The position numbers and the translations under genes are program-made. Positions 17,582-26,215 of a stretch of 64,000 bases of DNA are shown piece by piece. How positions within the stretch are numbered: position 1 is the stretch's first letter; every line of letters starts with the position of its first letter. Origin of the DNA: WHSW01 sp963846165 (lineage in GTDB: Bacteria; Actinomycetota; Thermoleophilia; Solirubrobacterales; 70-9); the NCBI GenBank assembly GCA_963846165.1, contig CAWJUU010000009.1, positions 62,001 through 126,000 of the forward strand, given 5' to 3'. A model generated the notes under the pieces. The model was not told the DNA's origin and searched no databases. It worked only from the letters and a program-made list of their open reading frames with translations.

Positions 17582-18907
17582 ATGCATCTGGACAACTGGC
17601 TCTCCCAGCGCGCCGCGACCTGCCCCGACCGCATCGCCCTGATCGCCGACGGCAACTCGCTCTCCTACGCCGAGCTCGAGCGCGAGGCGACCGCTGCGGC
17701 TCGGAGACTGGCGGCGCGCGGGGTGCGGCGCGGGGCGACGGTCTCGCTGATGCTCGAGCCGGGAATCGACCACGTCGTCCTTCTGCACGCGCTGATGAAG
17801 CTGGGCGCGGTCTCCTACCCGGTCAACACCCGCCTCGCGGCGGCTGAGATCGAGGCCGAGCTGGAGCGCGCCGACTCGGTCCTCGTGGTCAGCGGCAGCC
17901 CCGACCTCGGGATGACCGAGGCCGACCTGCCGCTGCTCGGCGAGCACGACCTCGATGCGCTTGTATGCCGCATCCTCACCAGCGGCACCTCGGGCCGCCC
18001 GCGCCCGGTTGGCCTCACCTACGGCAATCACCTCTGGAGCGCCGTCGGCTCCGCCTTCAACCTCGGCGTCGAGCCCACCGACCGCTGGCTCTGCTGCCTG
18101 CCGCTCTACCACGTCGGCGGCCTCTCGATCGTCATGCGCTCGGTCATCTACGGGACCACGGCGGTGGTCCACGAGGGCTTCGACGTCGACCGGGTCGCCT
18201 CGTCGCTCGAGGGCGACGGGGTCACATTGATCTCGGTCGTCGCAACCCAGCTCGTCCGTCTGCTCGAGGCGGGCGTCGACCTGCTGCCGCTGCGCGCGGT
18301 CCTCGTCGGCGGCGGGCCGGTGGGCGAGGAGGTGCTCGCCGAGGCGATCGGCCGGGGTGCGACCGTGATTCAGACCTATGGCCTCACCGAGGCCGCCTCG
18401 CAGGTGACGACACTCTCGCCCGGCGAGGCGCGCAGCAGGCTGGGCTCGGTCGGAAGGCCGCTGCTGACCACCCACCTGCGGATCCAGGAAGGCGAGATCC
18501 TCGTCCAGGGGCCGACGGTGGCGCCCGGCACCGCGGACGAGGACGGCTGGCTGCACACCGGCGACCTCGGCCGGATCGACGACGAGGGCTTCCTCTACGT
18601 CGAGGACCGCCTCGGCGACGTGATCGTCACCGGGGGTGAGAACGTGCTCCCGGCCGAGATCGAGGCGGTGCTGCTGCGCCATCCCGGCGTTCTCGACGCC
18701 GCTGCGGTCGGTCGCGCCGACGCCGAGTGGCAGGAGGCGGTGACCGCCGTCGTCGTCTTGCGCAACGGAGCCGAGGTCAGCGCCGACGAGCTGCGCACGC
18801 ACTGCGCTTCCGAGCTGGCGGGCTACAAGGTGCCGAAGCGGGTCGAGTTCGTCACCGAGCTTCCCCGCACCGAATCGGGCAAGCTGCAGCGCGAGGCCCT
18901 GCGGTAG
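17582..18907 (+). CDS. menE: o-Succinylbenzoate-CoA ligase
   Basis: Adenylates o-succinylbenzoate and joins it to CoA, feeding MenB. ANL-superfamily motifs: P-loop-like 'RILTSGTSGRPRPVGLTYGNH' (about 132-152), 'QTYGLTEAASQVTTL' (A5, near 264), 'DGWLHTGDLGRIDDEGFLYVEDRLGDVIVTGGENVLPAEIE' (A7-A8 hinge, 330-360) and the catalytic Lys in 'RTESGKLQREAL' at the end. 441 aa. ATG 17582 is preferred to an upstream GTG at 17528 because the family N-terminus 'LDNWLSQRAATCPDRIALI' starts there. Confidence 0.93.
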   Translation: MHLDNWLSQRAATCPDRIALIADGNSLSYAELEREATAAARRLAARGVRRGATVSLMLEPGIDHVVLLHALMKLGAVSYPVNTRLAAAEIEAELERADSVLVVSGSPDLGMTEADLPLLGEHDLDALVCRILTSGTSGRPRPVGLTYGNHLWSAVGSAFNLGVEPTDRWLCCLPLYHVGGLSIVMRSVIYGTTAVVHEGFDVDRVASSLEGDGVTLISVVATQLVRLLEAGVDLLPLRAVLVGGGPVGEEVLAEAIGRGATVIQTYGLTEAASQVTTLSPGEARSRLGSVGRPLLTTHLRIQEGEILVQGPTVAPGTADEDGWLHTGDLGRIDDEGFLYVEDRLGDVIVTGGENVLPAEIEAVLLRHPGVLDAAAVGRADAEWQEAVTAVVVLRNGAEVSADELRTHCASELAGYKVPKRVEFVTELPRTESGKLQREALR

Positions 18908-18925
18908 TGATCGAAGGAGGAGTTG

Positions 18926-19309
18926 ATGCAGAAGTCAGACGTAGCGCGCTGGCTCGCCGACTACGTCGACGCGTGGAAGAGCTATGACCGCGCCGCGATC
19001 GGGGGGCTGTTCGCCGACTCGGCCAGCTACCGCTATCACCCGTTCGACGAGCCGATCACCGGCCTCGAGGCGATCGTCGAGTCGTGGTTCGACGAGCCCG
19101 ACGACCCGGGAAGCTACGACGCCGCCTACGAGCCGATCGCGGTCGACGGCGATCTCGCCGTCACCACCGGCTCGAGCACCTACACGAACCCGGACGGCTC
19201 GATCCGCGCGGTCTATGACAACTGCTTCGTGATCCGCTTCGACGGCGACGGGCGCTGCGCGGAGTTCACCGAGTGGTTCGTCAAGCGGCCGGAGGGCACG
19301 GACGCGTAG
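18926..19309 (+). CDS. NTF2-like / SnoaL-like protein
   Basis: A 127-residue protein with the cone-shaped NTF2 fold pattern: helix 'VARWLADYVDAWKSYDRAAIGGLFADSASYRYHPFDEPITGLEAIVESWF', then strands ending 'VYDNCFVIRFDGDGRCAEFTEWFVKRP'. Such proteins bind small hydrophobic ligands or act as isomerases or cyclases; no catalytic pair can be assigned. A clear AAGGAGGAG ribosome-binding site lies 5 nt before ATG 18926; it is 18 nt downstream of menE and 12 nt upstream of ilvC, so it sits inside an operon. Confidence 0.85.
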   Translation: MQKSDVARWLADYVDAWKSYDRAAIGGLFADSASYRYHPFDEPITGLEAIVESWFDEPDDPGSYDAAYEPIAVDGDLAVTTGSSTYTNPDGSIRAVYDNCFVIRFDGDGRCAEFTEWFVKRPEGTDA

Positions 19310-19321
19310 AGTCCCGCCGCC

Positions 19322-20326
19322 ATGACTGACGACAAGGTCTACTACGACGCCGACGCCGACCCCGAGGCGCTGAAGCGGAAGACGATCGGGATTCTCGGCT
19401 ACGGGTCGCAGGGCCACGCGCACGCGCTCAACCTGAAGCAGTCCGGCTACGAGGTGGTCGTCGGACTGCGACCCGACTCGTCGAGCCGCGCCGCGGCCGC
19501 GGAGGCCGGGCTCGAGGTGCTCGACACCGCGGACGCCGCCAGCCGCGGGGACATCGTCATGGTCCTGCTGCCCGACGAGAAGCAGGGCGAGGCCTGGAGC
19601 TCGGACATCGCTGACGGGATCGCCGCCGGCAACCTGCTCATGTTCGGCCACGGGTTCTCGATCCACTACGGCGAGATCGAGCCGCCGCCGGGCGTCGACG
19701 TCGGCATGGTCGCGCCCAAGGGCCCGGGCCACCTGGTTCGCCGTCAGTACGAGGAGGGCAAGGGCGTGCCCTGCCTGATGGCGATCCACCAGAACCCGAG
19801 CGGCGATGCCCGCGAGCTCGTGCTCGCCTACGCGAGCGGGATCGGCGGTGGCCGCGCCGGGATCATCGAGACCACGTTCAAAGACGAGTGCGAGACCGAC
19901 CTCTTCGGCGAGCAGTCCGTGCTCTGCGGCGGGGCGACCGAGCTCGTCCGCGCCGGCTTCGAGACGCTGGTCGAGGCGGGCTATGACCCGCGCCTGGCCT
20001 ACTTCGAGACCCTGCACGAGCTCAAGCTGATCGTCGACCTGATGTACGAGAAGGGTGTGCAGGGAATGCGCTACTCGATCTCGAACACGGCCGAGTACGG
20101 CGACATGACCCGCGGTCCGAAGGTGATCGGCCCCGAGGTGCGCGAGGCGATGAAGCAGGTCCTCGCCGACATCCAATCGGGCGAGTTCGCGAAGGAGTGG
20201 ATCGCCGAGAACCGCGCCGGGGCCGAGAACTTCAACCGCATGCGCGACGAGGCGTCCGGGCACCAAATCGAGTCGGTCGGCAAGGACCTGCGCTCGATGA
20301 TGCCCTGGATCGATCAGGAGTTTTAG
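19322..20326 (+). CDS. ilvC: Ketol-acid reductoisomerase (class I, NADPH)
   Basis: Second common enzyme of branched-chain amino acid synthesis: isomerises and reduces acetolactate products. N-terminal Rossmann domain: 'IGILGYGSQGHAHALNLKQSGYEVVVGLRPDSSS' (residues 22-55), where Arg/Ser at the end of strand 2 fit NADPH use. C-terminal knotted domain: 'KDECETDLFGEQSVLCGG' (Mg ligands Asp/Glu near 190), 'YFETLHELKLIVDLMYE' and 'YSISNTAEYGD'. 334 aa, the short class I length. Follows the NTF2-like gene closely. Confidence 0.97.
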   Translation: MTDDKVYYDADADPEALKRKTIGILGYGSQGHAHALNLKQSGYEVVVGLRPDSSSRAAAAEAGLEVLDTADAASRGDIVMVLLPDEKQGEAWSSDIADGIAAGNLLMFGHGFSIHYGEIEPPPGVDVGMVAPKGPGHLVRRQYEEGKGVPCLMAIHQNPSGDARELVLAYASGIGGGRAGIIETTFKDECETDLFGEQSVLCGGATELVRAGFETLVEAGYDPRLAYFETLHELKLIVDLMYEKGVQGMRYSISNTAEYGDMTRGPKVIGPEVREAMKQVLADIQSGEFAKEWIAENRAGAENFNRMRDEASGHQIESVGKDLRSMMPWIDQEF

Positions 20327-20380
20327 GGCTCAGAGCTCGTTCACCCGGCTGCCGCCTGGACGCGGAGTAGTGTGCTTGCC

Positions 20381-21025
20381 ATGGAAGCCTCTCCCACACC
20401 TCCGCCGCCGCCCGAGCCGCCCACGACCGCCGCGCCGCCCGGCGCCGGGCCGCCCGGCGACTACCCGGTCCACGTCGACGCTCAGCGCCAGGACGAGTAC
20501 CACCGCTTCCTGCCGCTGGTCAAGTGGCTGCTCGCGTTCCCCCACTACATCGTTCTCATCTTCCTCTTGATCGGCGTGTTCTTCGCCAAGATCGTCGCCT
20601 TCTTCGCGGTCCTGTTCACGCGCCAGTACCCGCGCGGGATCTTCGACTACGTCACCGGGGTCTTCCGCTGGGCGTGGCGTGTGACCGCGTACGTGTACCT
20701 GCTCCGCGACGAGTACCCGCCGTTCTCACTCGAGCCCGATCCCTCGTACCCGGCGGAGTTCGAGATCGCTTACCCGGAGGACGGGATCGACCGCTGGCGC
20801 CCGCTGGTCCAGTGGCTGCTGGCGCTGCCCTACCTGTTCGTCGCCGCGCTGCTGTCCTACGTCGCCTTCGCCGTCGCCTTCGTCGGGGTCTTCGTGATCA
20901 TGTTCACCAGGGAGCTGCCCGAGGGCATGTTCAAGCTGATCCTGAACCCCTTCAGGTGGCAGCTTCGCGGCTCGGTCTACGCCTACTTCATGGTCGACCG
21001 CTACCCGCCGTTCGAGTGGGAGTAG
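20381..21025 (+). CDS. Membrane protein with duplicated DUF4389 unit
   Basis: A 214-residue protein: a Pro-rich cytoplasmic N-terminus (residues 1-28), then two homologous units. Unit 1 has 'FLPLVKWLLAFPHYIVLIFLLIGVFF', 'FTRQYPRGIFDYVTGVFRW' and 'YVYLLRDEYPPFSL'; unit 2 has 'WRPLVQWLLALPYLFVAALLSYVAF', 'FTRELPEGMFKLILNPFRW' and 'YAYFMVDRYPPFEWE'. This is the DUF4389 pattern, here as an internal duplication with two helices per unit. Function unknown. Confidence 0.85.
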   Translation: MEASPTPPPPPEPPTTAAPPGAGPPGDYPVHVDAQRQDEYHRFLPLVKWLLAFPHYIVLIFLLIGVFFAKIVAFFAVLFTRQYPRGIFDYVTGVFRWAWRVTAYVYLLRDEYPPFSLEPDPSYPAEFEIAYPEDGIDRWRPLVQWLLALPYLFVAALLSYVAFAVAFVGVFVIMFTRELPEGMFKLILNPFRWQLRGSVYAYFMVDRYPPFEWE

Positions 21026-21034
21026 CGAGCTCGG

Positions 21035-21496
21035 CTACTCGCCGAGCACCTTGATCACGAGCCGCTTCGGCCGCCGGCCGTCGAACTCGAGATAGAAGAT
21101 CGCCTGCCAGGGGCCGAGGTCGAGCTTGCCCTCCGTCACCGGCACGATCACCTGGTGATGAACGAGCAGGTTCTTCAGGTGGGCGTCGCCGTTGTCCTCG
21201 CCGCCGCGGTGATGTCTGTAGTCCCCGGGATCGGGTGAGAGCCCGCGCGCGACGTCGTTCGCGGGCTCGCTCCAGCTTGGGGGCGCGAGCTTGTCGAGCC
21301 ACTCGAGCACGTCGGCCTGGATCCCGGGCTCGTCGTCGTTGACCCAGACGCCGGCGGTGATGTGCATCGCCGAGACCAGGACCATGCCCTCGCGAATCCC
21401 CGATTCTGAGACCGCCGCCTGGACCTCGCCGGTGATGCGGACGAACTCGCGCCGCTCGCGGGTCTCGAAGGTCAGGTAGGAGGTGTGGGCGGTCAC
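21035..21496 (-). CDS. YjbQ/UPF0047 family protein
   Basis: A 153-residue protein with the conserved YjbQ core: 'GMVLVSAMHITAGVWVNDDEPGIQADVLEWL' and 'YRHHRGGEDNGDAHLKNLLVHHQVIVPVTEGKLDLGPWQAIFYLEFDG', whose His/Asp/Glu residues bind metal. Family members complement thiamine-phosphate synthase weakly, but the physiological role is unsettled. GTG start at 21496. The start codon abuts the conserved double-hairpin element (copy 1), so that element forms its immediate 5' UTR if transcribed with the cupin gene. Confidence 0.9.
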   Translation of the reverse strand: MTAHTSYLTFETRERREFVRITGEVQAAVSESGIREGMVLVSAMHITAGVWVNDDEPGIQADVLEWLDKLAPPSWSEPANDVARGLSPDPGDYRHHRGGEDNGDAHLKNLLVHHQVIVPVTEGKLDLGPWQAIFYLEFDGRRPKRLVIKVLGE

Positions 21497-21501
21497 GGAA
21501 G

Positions 21502-21548
21502 CGGCCTCAACGGCGGCCGGGCTCGGCTTCGTCCTGACGGACTCCGCC
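21502..21548 (-). repeat. Double-hairpin element, copy 1 (between cupin and yjbQ)
   Basis: Read on the minus strand: hairpin A (21548-21525) has outer stem GGC/GCC, internal loop GGA/GAA and inner stem GUCC/GGAC with loop GUCA. A GAGCC linker follows. Hairpin B (21519-21502) has stem CGGCC/GGCCG with loop GCCGUUGA. The cupin stop codon lies at the upstream edge and the yjbQ GTG follows 5 nt after hairpin B. Copies 2 (28190-28235) and 3 (36041-36082) share the architecture with compensatory base changes. Confidence 0.75.
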
Positions 21549-21959
21549 TCACTGGCCCAAGCTCGGCCTGGCGCTCTGCTCGCCCTCGGGCAGCAGCCCG
21601 TCGCGGCCGACGTAACCGCCCTCGGCGCCGACGATCACGTAGACGGCGTCGGAGTCGCCGGTGTTCTTGAACTTGCGGGCCGTGGCGGCGTTCACCCGTG
21701 CGAGGCCGCCGGGCCCGAGCGCGTGCGTGCTGCCGTCGCCGAACTCGATCTCGATCTCGCCTGCGTGCACGAAGTAGAGCTCCTGCTGGCGCTCGTGCAT
21801 GTGAAAGCCGGTCTCGATCCCGGCCGGGAGCACGACCGCGTTGACGCCGAACTCGGTCACGTCGAGCTCGGGGCGGATCTTGAGGAAGCCCGGTCCTGAG
21901 CCGAGGTCTTCGAGGTGGGCGACGGAATAGCCGTCGCCGGATGTGATGCCTTCAGTCAT
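21549..21959 (-). CDS. Cupin-domain protein
   Basis: A 136-residue single-domain cupin. Motif 1 is 'GIETGFHMHERQQELYFVHAGEIEIEFGDG' (about 46-75; His, His and Glu as metal ligands). Motif 2 is reduced: 'LGPGGLARVNAATARKFKNTG' lacks the usual final His, so metal binding may be incomplete. Probably a small-molecule sensor or epimerase-like protein; substrate unknown. The last few codons enter the conserved repeat element. Divergent from the class V aminotransferase gene, 26 nt between starts. Confidence 0.85.
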   Translation of the reverse strand: MTEGITSGDGYSVAHLEDLGSGPGFLKIRPELDVTEFGVNAVVLPAGIETGFHMHERQQELYFVHAGEIEIEFGDGSTHALGPGGLARVNAATARKFKNTGDSDAVYVIVGAEGGYVGRDGLLPEGEQSARPSLGQ

Positions 21960-21985
21960 GGGCGCACCGTATCCTGAACCGCCCG

Positions 21986-23182
21986 ATGGTCGACGCGCCC
22001 AACGTCTTTCAGAAGCACTACATGCTCACCGCCGGGCCGACGCCGCTGCCCCCGGCGGTCTCCCAGGTGATGGCCGAGCCGATCCTCTATCACCGTGCGC
22101 CGGCGTTCGTCGAGGTCTACGCGCGCGTGCTGGAGCGCCTGCCGCGCGTCTTTAAGAGCACCAACGAGACGCTCTGCTTCACCGCCTCGGGCACCGGGGC
22201 GATGGAGTCCGCGGTCGCCAACCTGACCGCCCCCGATGAGCCCGCGGTCGTCGCTTCGTGCGGCAAGTTCGGCGGGCGCTGGGCCGAGCTCTGCGACGCG
22301 CATGGAGCGACGACCACGCACGTCGAGTTCGAGTGGGGCGAGAAGGTCGATCCGGCGCGCCTCGACATCACGCTCGATGGGATCGAGGGCGCGCGAGTCG
22401 TATTCCTGACCCAGTCGGAGACGTCGACCGGAGTCGTCAACGACATCCGGGCGCTGAACGAGGTCGCGCGCGCGCACGAGGCGATGCTCTGCGTGGACGC
22501 GATCTCGGGACTCGGCGCTGTCGATCTGCCCCAGGACGAGTGGGGCGTGGACGTCGTCGTCTCGGGATCGCAGAAGTCACTCATGTGTCCGCCCGGCCTT
22601 GCCTTCGCCTCGGTCTCCGAGCGGGCGATGGCGCTCGCGGCGCAGCGGCCCGGCGGTGGCTACTACTTCGACTGGGCGCGAGCCGCTGAGGGCCAGCGGT
22701 CCAAGCCGCCCAACTCGGCGTTCACGCCCGCCGTGACCCTGTTCATGGGCCTCGACGTGGCGCTCGAGATGATCCTCGACGAGGGGCTCGAGACCGTCTT
22801 CGCCCGTCACGCGGTGCTCGCCCGCGCCGCACGGGCGGGGGTCGAGGCGATCGGCCTCGAGCGGTTCGGTCCCGACGACCCCGATGCCAACGTGATCACC
22901 GCAGCCCGACTCCCCGATCAGATCGACGGCGCGAGCGTGCCGAAGCTGATGCGTGATCGCTACGGCGTCACGGTCGCCGGCGGCCAGGGCGAGCTCAAGG
23001 GCAAGATCGTCCGCATCGCTCATTGCGGCTATTACGGCGGCTTCGACATCGTCATCGCCCTGACCGCGCTCGAGATGGCGCTTCGCGACCTCGGCGCGGA
23101 GGCCGAGCCCGGCGCCGGAGCGGCGGCGGCCCAGCGCGTGTTCGCCGAGGCCGGCTCCGTGCCCCAACCCGTCGCCGGCTAG
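21986..23182 (+). CDS. Class V aminotransferase (alanine-glyoxylate / serine-pyruvate type)
   Basis: A PLP enzyme of the AGT/SPT clade, 398 aa. 'YMLTAGPTPLPPAVSQVMAEPILYHRAPAFVEVY' is the family N-terminus, 'FTASGTGAMESAVANL' binds the PLP phosphate, 'LCVDAISGLGAVDLPQDEWGVDVVVSGSQKSLMCPPGLAF' contains the PLP Asp and the catalytic Lys (in SGSQKSL, near 197). serA begins 2 nt after its stop, so the pair most likely makes serine, with this protein acting as phosphohydroxypyruvate transaminase in place of SerC, as proposed for similar pairs elsewhere. Substrate assignment is inference. Confidence 0.88.
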   Translation: MVDAPNVFQKHYMLTAGPTPLPPAVSQVMAEPILYHRAPAFVEVYARVLERLPRVFKSTNETLCFTASGTGAMESAVANLTAPDEPAVVASCGKFGGRWAELCDAHGATTTHVEFEWGEKVDPARLDITLDGIEGARVVFLTQSETSTGVVNDIRALNEVARAHEAMLCVDAISGLGAVDLPQDEWGVDVVVSGSQKSLMCPPGLAFASVSERAMALAAQRPGGGYYFDWARAAEGQRSKPPNSAFTPAVTLFMGLDVALEMILDEGLETVFARHAVLARAARAGVEAIGLERFGPDDPDANVITAARLPDQIDGASVPKLMRDRYGVTVAGGQGELKGKIVRIAHCGYYGGFDIVIALTALEMALRDLGAEAEPGAGAAAAQRVFAEAGSVPQPVAG

Positions 23183-23184
23183 CG

Positions 23185-24786
23185 ATGGCTCAAGAGCCAA
23201 CGCTCACCGACCCGATCGCCCGGGTCCTGGTCACGGAGAAGATCGCCGAGGCCGGCGTCGACCTGCTGCGCGCCGAGTTCGACGTCGAGCTCGGCCTCGA
23301 CTGGGACGACGCCACGGTCGACGAGCGGATCGGCGACTTCGATGCGATCCTGATCCGCTCAGGCACCAAGCTCACCTCAGAGCGGATCGAGCGTGCGGGA
23401 CGGCTGCAGGTGATCGGCCGCGCCGGCACCGGGGTCGACAACGTCGATATCGAGGCGGCGACTAAGCGCGGGATCATCGTCGCCAACGCGCCCGAGTCGA
23501 ACTCGATCGCAGCTGCCGAGCACACGCTGGCGCTCGCCCTGGCGCTGTGCCGCAACGTGCCCCAGGCCCACGGCTCACTCGTCGCCGGCGAATGGGCCCG
23601 GTCGAGGTACGGCGGAAACGAGCTCTACGGCAAGACCCTCGGCGTGATCGGGTTCGGGCGCATCGGCCAGCTCGTCGCCAAGCGCGCCCTCGGCTTCGAC
23701 ATGGAGGTGGTGGCGTTCGACAAGTTCGTCTCGGCCGAGCGCTTCCGCGAGCTCGGCGTCGATGGCGTCGACACGAGCGACGAGCTCTACGCCCGCGCCG
23801 ATGTGATCACGATCCACCTCCCGAAGACCCCGGAAACGGTCGGGTGGATCAACGGCGAGGCGATCGCCCGGATGCGCACCGGCGTACGGATCGTCAACTG
23901 CGCCAGGGGCGAGCTCGTCGACCTCGACGCGCTGCTCGCCGGGCTCGAGTCGGGCCGGGTCGGTGGCGCCGCGCTCGATGTCTTCCCGGAGGAGCCGTTC
24001 ACCGCCCACCCGCTGTTCGAGCGCGACGACGTCGTCGTCACCCCGCATCTCGGCGCCTCGACCGCCGAGGCCCAGGATCGGGCCGGAATCGTGACGGCCG
24101 AGCAGGTGCGCGCCGCGCTCACGGGTGGGGTGGTCACCAACGCGGTCAACATCGCCGCCGTGCGGCCAGAGGCGATGGAGGCACTGGCGCCTTTCGTGCC
24201 GCTGTGCGAGCGGCTGGGCCGACTCGCCCAGGGCCTCGGCAACCGGGCGATCGACCGCGTGCAGGTCGAGTTCCACGGCCGGATCGCCGACCATGACACG
24301 CGGCTGCTCGGGATCGCCGTGCTCGTCGGCATCCTCTCGGGCCACACCGAGGAGCCGGTCAACCTGGTCAACGCGCCGGCGATGGCCGAGGAGCGCGGAA
24401 TCGAGCTCACCGAGCTCTCCGAGGTGGCCACCGACGACTTCACCGAGCTGGTCAAGGTCAGGGTCGGCGAGGTCGAGGTCGCTGGGACGGGGGTCGGGCC
24501 GCGCAACTTGCCCTACCTGGTCGGCGTCTGGGGGCACAGCTTCTACATGCCCTTCGCCGACCACCTGACGATCTTCCGCTACGACGATCGCCCGGGGATG
24601 ATCGGCCGCGTCGGCACCAGCTTCGGCGAGCACGGGGTCAACATCGTCTCGGCCGCGGTCGGCGCCGAGGCGAGCGGCGACGAGGCCGTGATGGCGCTGA
24701 CCACCGACGCCCCGGTCCCCGACAGCGTGATCGGCGAGATCACCTCCGGCGAGGGCTTCTTCGTCGGCCGCGCCGTCGACCTCTAG
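23185..24786 (+). CDS. serA: D-3-phosphoglycerate dehydrogenase (long form with ASB and ACT domains)
   Basis: Oxidises 3-phosphoglycerate to 3-phosphohydroxypyruvate, the first step of serine synthesis. Residues 8-320 hold the D-isomer dehydrogenase domains: 'VIGRAGTGVDNVDIEAATKRGI', NAD motif 'TLGVIGFGRIGQLVAKRA' near 150, 'RIVNCARGELVDLDAL', and catalytic Glu/His in 'PEEPF' and 'VVTPHLGAST'. Then an allosteric-substrate-binding domain (330-455) and a C-terminal ACT domain 'YDDRPGMIGRVGTSFGEHGVNIVSAAVG' (about 467-533). Length of 533 aa matches the actinobacterial type. ATG at 23185, 2 nt after the aminotransferase. Confidence 0.96.
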   Translation: MAQEPTLTDPIARVLVTEKIAEAGVDLLRAEFDVELGLDWDDATVDERIGDFDAILIRSGTKLTSERIERAGRLQVIGRAGTGVDNVDIEAATKRGIIVANAPESNSIAAAEHTLALALALCRNVPQAHGSLVAGEWARSRYGGNELYGKTLGVIGFGRIGQLVAKRALGFDMEVVAFDKFVSAERFRELGVDGVDTSDELYARADVITIHLPKTPETVGWINGEAIARMRTGVRIVNCARGELVDLDALLAGLESGRVGGAALDVFPEEPFTAHPLFERDDVVVTPHLGASTAEAQDRAGIVTAEQVRAALTGGVVTNAVNIAAVRPEAMEALAPFVPLCERLGRLAQGLGNRAIDRVQVEFHGRIADHDTRLLGIAVLVGILSGHTEEPVNLVNAPAMAEERGIELTELSEVATDDFTELVKVRVGEVEVAGTGVGPRNLPYLVGVWGHSFYMPFADHLTIFRYDDRPGMIGRVGTSFGEHGVNIVSAAVGAEASGDEAVMALTTDAPVPDSVIGEITSGEGFFVGRAVDL

Positions 24787-25180
24787 ATGGGCGCGCTTCG
24801 GAGCCCGAGCAGCCGCGCGCGATCGCCGTCGAGGTCGGCGTAGGTCAGCGCGGCGATCTGCTCGGCGGTGAGCTCGAGCGGACGCATGCCGTCGCCGCGC
24901 CGGATCACTGCAATGCCGTAGTCGGTGTCCAGCGTCGCGACCCGGAGGTCCGGGCGGGTGGCGCGCAGATGGACGACCGTGCGCGCACCCGAGCCGCCGG
25001 ATCGATCCCGACCTTGCGCGCCGCGCGGAGGTGAAGGAAGAGGACCCCGGTGTCGATTCCGATCTCGAGGTAGCGCGGACGCCGCAGCCGGCGCAGCTCC
25101 GCCGAGACGATCGCGACGCGCGGTGGGTGGGCGCGTCCGAGTGCCGACCTGAGCGGGTTCAAGGCTGGATAGTCTCCCCG
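24783..25180 (-). pseudogene. Degraded methyltransferase-like gene remnant
   Basis: No intact reading frame, but the minus strand encodes two recognisable blocks in different frames. One is an N-terminal 'RRPRYLEIGIDTGVLFLHLRAARKVGIDP' (about 25090-25000), like the opening of class I SAM-dependent methyltransferases that accompany glycan genes. The other is a C-terminal 'VATLDTDYGIAVIRRG ... LTAEQIAALTYADLDGDRARLLGLR' (about 24945-24795), the usual end of such proteins. The middle, including most of the catalytic domain, is missing, so this is a deletion remnant. It overlaps the serA stop by two bases. Family assignment is tentative. Confidence 0.6.
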
Positions 25181-25183
25181 ACC

Positions 25184-26215
25184 GTGAAGGCGGTCGTGAT
25201 CACCCGCCACGGCGGATGCGATGTGCTCGCGGTCCAGGAGCGACCCGATCCGCCGGTCGGCCCGGGCGAGGTCCGGATCGCGGTCAAGGCCGCGGGGATC
25301 AACTTCGCCGACATGATGGCCCGCGCCGGCATCTATCCCGACGCCCCGAGCCCGCCCTGCGTAATCGGTTACGAGGTCGCCGGCGAGGTCGAGGACGTGG
25401 GGGAGGGCGTCGATGAATACCGGCTCGGCGACCGGGTGATCGCCGGGACCCGGTTCGGCGGCTACGCCGAGCTGGTCACGGTCGCCACCGACCAGGTGCT
25501 TCCGCTGCCCGAGAAGCTCAGCTTCGAACAGGGTGCAGCGTTCGTCGTCACCTACACAACCGCCTACGCGGCGCTGATCATCATGGGCGGCCTGCGGGCG
25601 GGCGACCGCGTCCTGATCCATGCGGCGGCGGGCGGGGTCGGAATCGCCGCGACCCAGGTCGCAAGGAAGGTGGGCGCGGAGATTTTCGGCACCGCATCGG
25701 CCGCCAAGCACGTCGCGATTCGCGCGCAGGGGGTCGAGCATCCGATCGACTACCGGAGCCAGGACTTCGCCGCCGAGGTGCTGCGGATCACCGGCGGCAC
25801 CGGCCTCGACGTGATCATCGACGCGCTCGGCCCCACCAGCTTTCGCAAGGACTACGCGACCCTGCGCCCAGGCGGGCGCTTGATCATGTACGGGCTCGCG
25901 GAGGTCCAGACCGGCGAAAAGCGCGACATCCCGACGCTGCTCAAGAGCCTGGCGAAGATGCCGCTGGCAACGATGCCGTGGTGGAAGAGCCTCCAGATGA
26001 TGAGCGAGAACAAGGGCATCTTCGGCCTCAACATGCTCCACTGGTGGGATGCCGAGGGGCTCGACCGCGTGCTCGAGCCCCTCGCCGAGGGGCTCGCTGC
26101 GGGCGAGTACGAGCCGGTGGTCGCAGAGAGCTTCAGCTTCGAGCACGCCGCCGACGCCCACCGCTACCTCGGCGAGGGCCGAAACATCGGCAAGGTGGTG
26201 CTGACGCCGCAATGA
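25184..26215 (+). CDS. Zinc-free quinone oxidoreductase-like MDR protein (VAT-1-like)
   Basis: A 343-residue medium-chain reductase. GroES-like N-terminus 'MKAVVITRHGGCDVLAVQERPDPPVGPGEVRIAVKAAGINFADMMARAGIY', NADPH motif 'GDRVLIHAAAGGVGIAATQVARKVGAEIFGTAS' (about 143-175), then 'GLDVIIDALGP'. No structural or catalytic Zn Cys cluster, so it is of the NADPH:quinone reductase branch; the insert 'WWKSLQMMSENKGIFGLNMLHW' resembles VAT-1 homologues. GTG at 25184 chosen because the MDR N-terminus begins there. Its stop overlaps the next gene's ATG (ATGA). Confidence 0.9.
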   Translation: MKAVVITRHGGCDVLAVQERPDPPVGPGEVRIAVKAAGINFADMMARAGIYPDAPSPPCVIGYEVAGEVEDVGEGVDEYRLGDRVIAGTRFGGYAELVTVATDQVLPLPEKLSFEQGAAFVVTYTTAYAALIIMGGLRAGDRVLIHAAAGGVGIAATQVARKVGAEIFGTASAAKHVAIRAQGVEHPIDYRSQDFAAEVLRITGGTGLDVIIDALGPTSFRKDYATLRPGGRLIMYGLAEVQTGEKRDIPTLLKSLAKMPLATMPWWKSLQMMSENKGIFGLNMLHWWDAEGLDRVLEPLAEGLAAGEYEPVVAESFSFEHAADAHRYLGEGRNIGKVVLTPQ

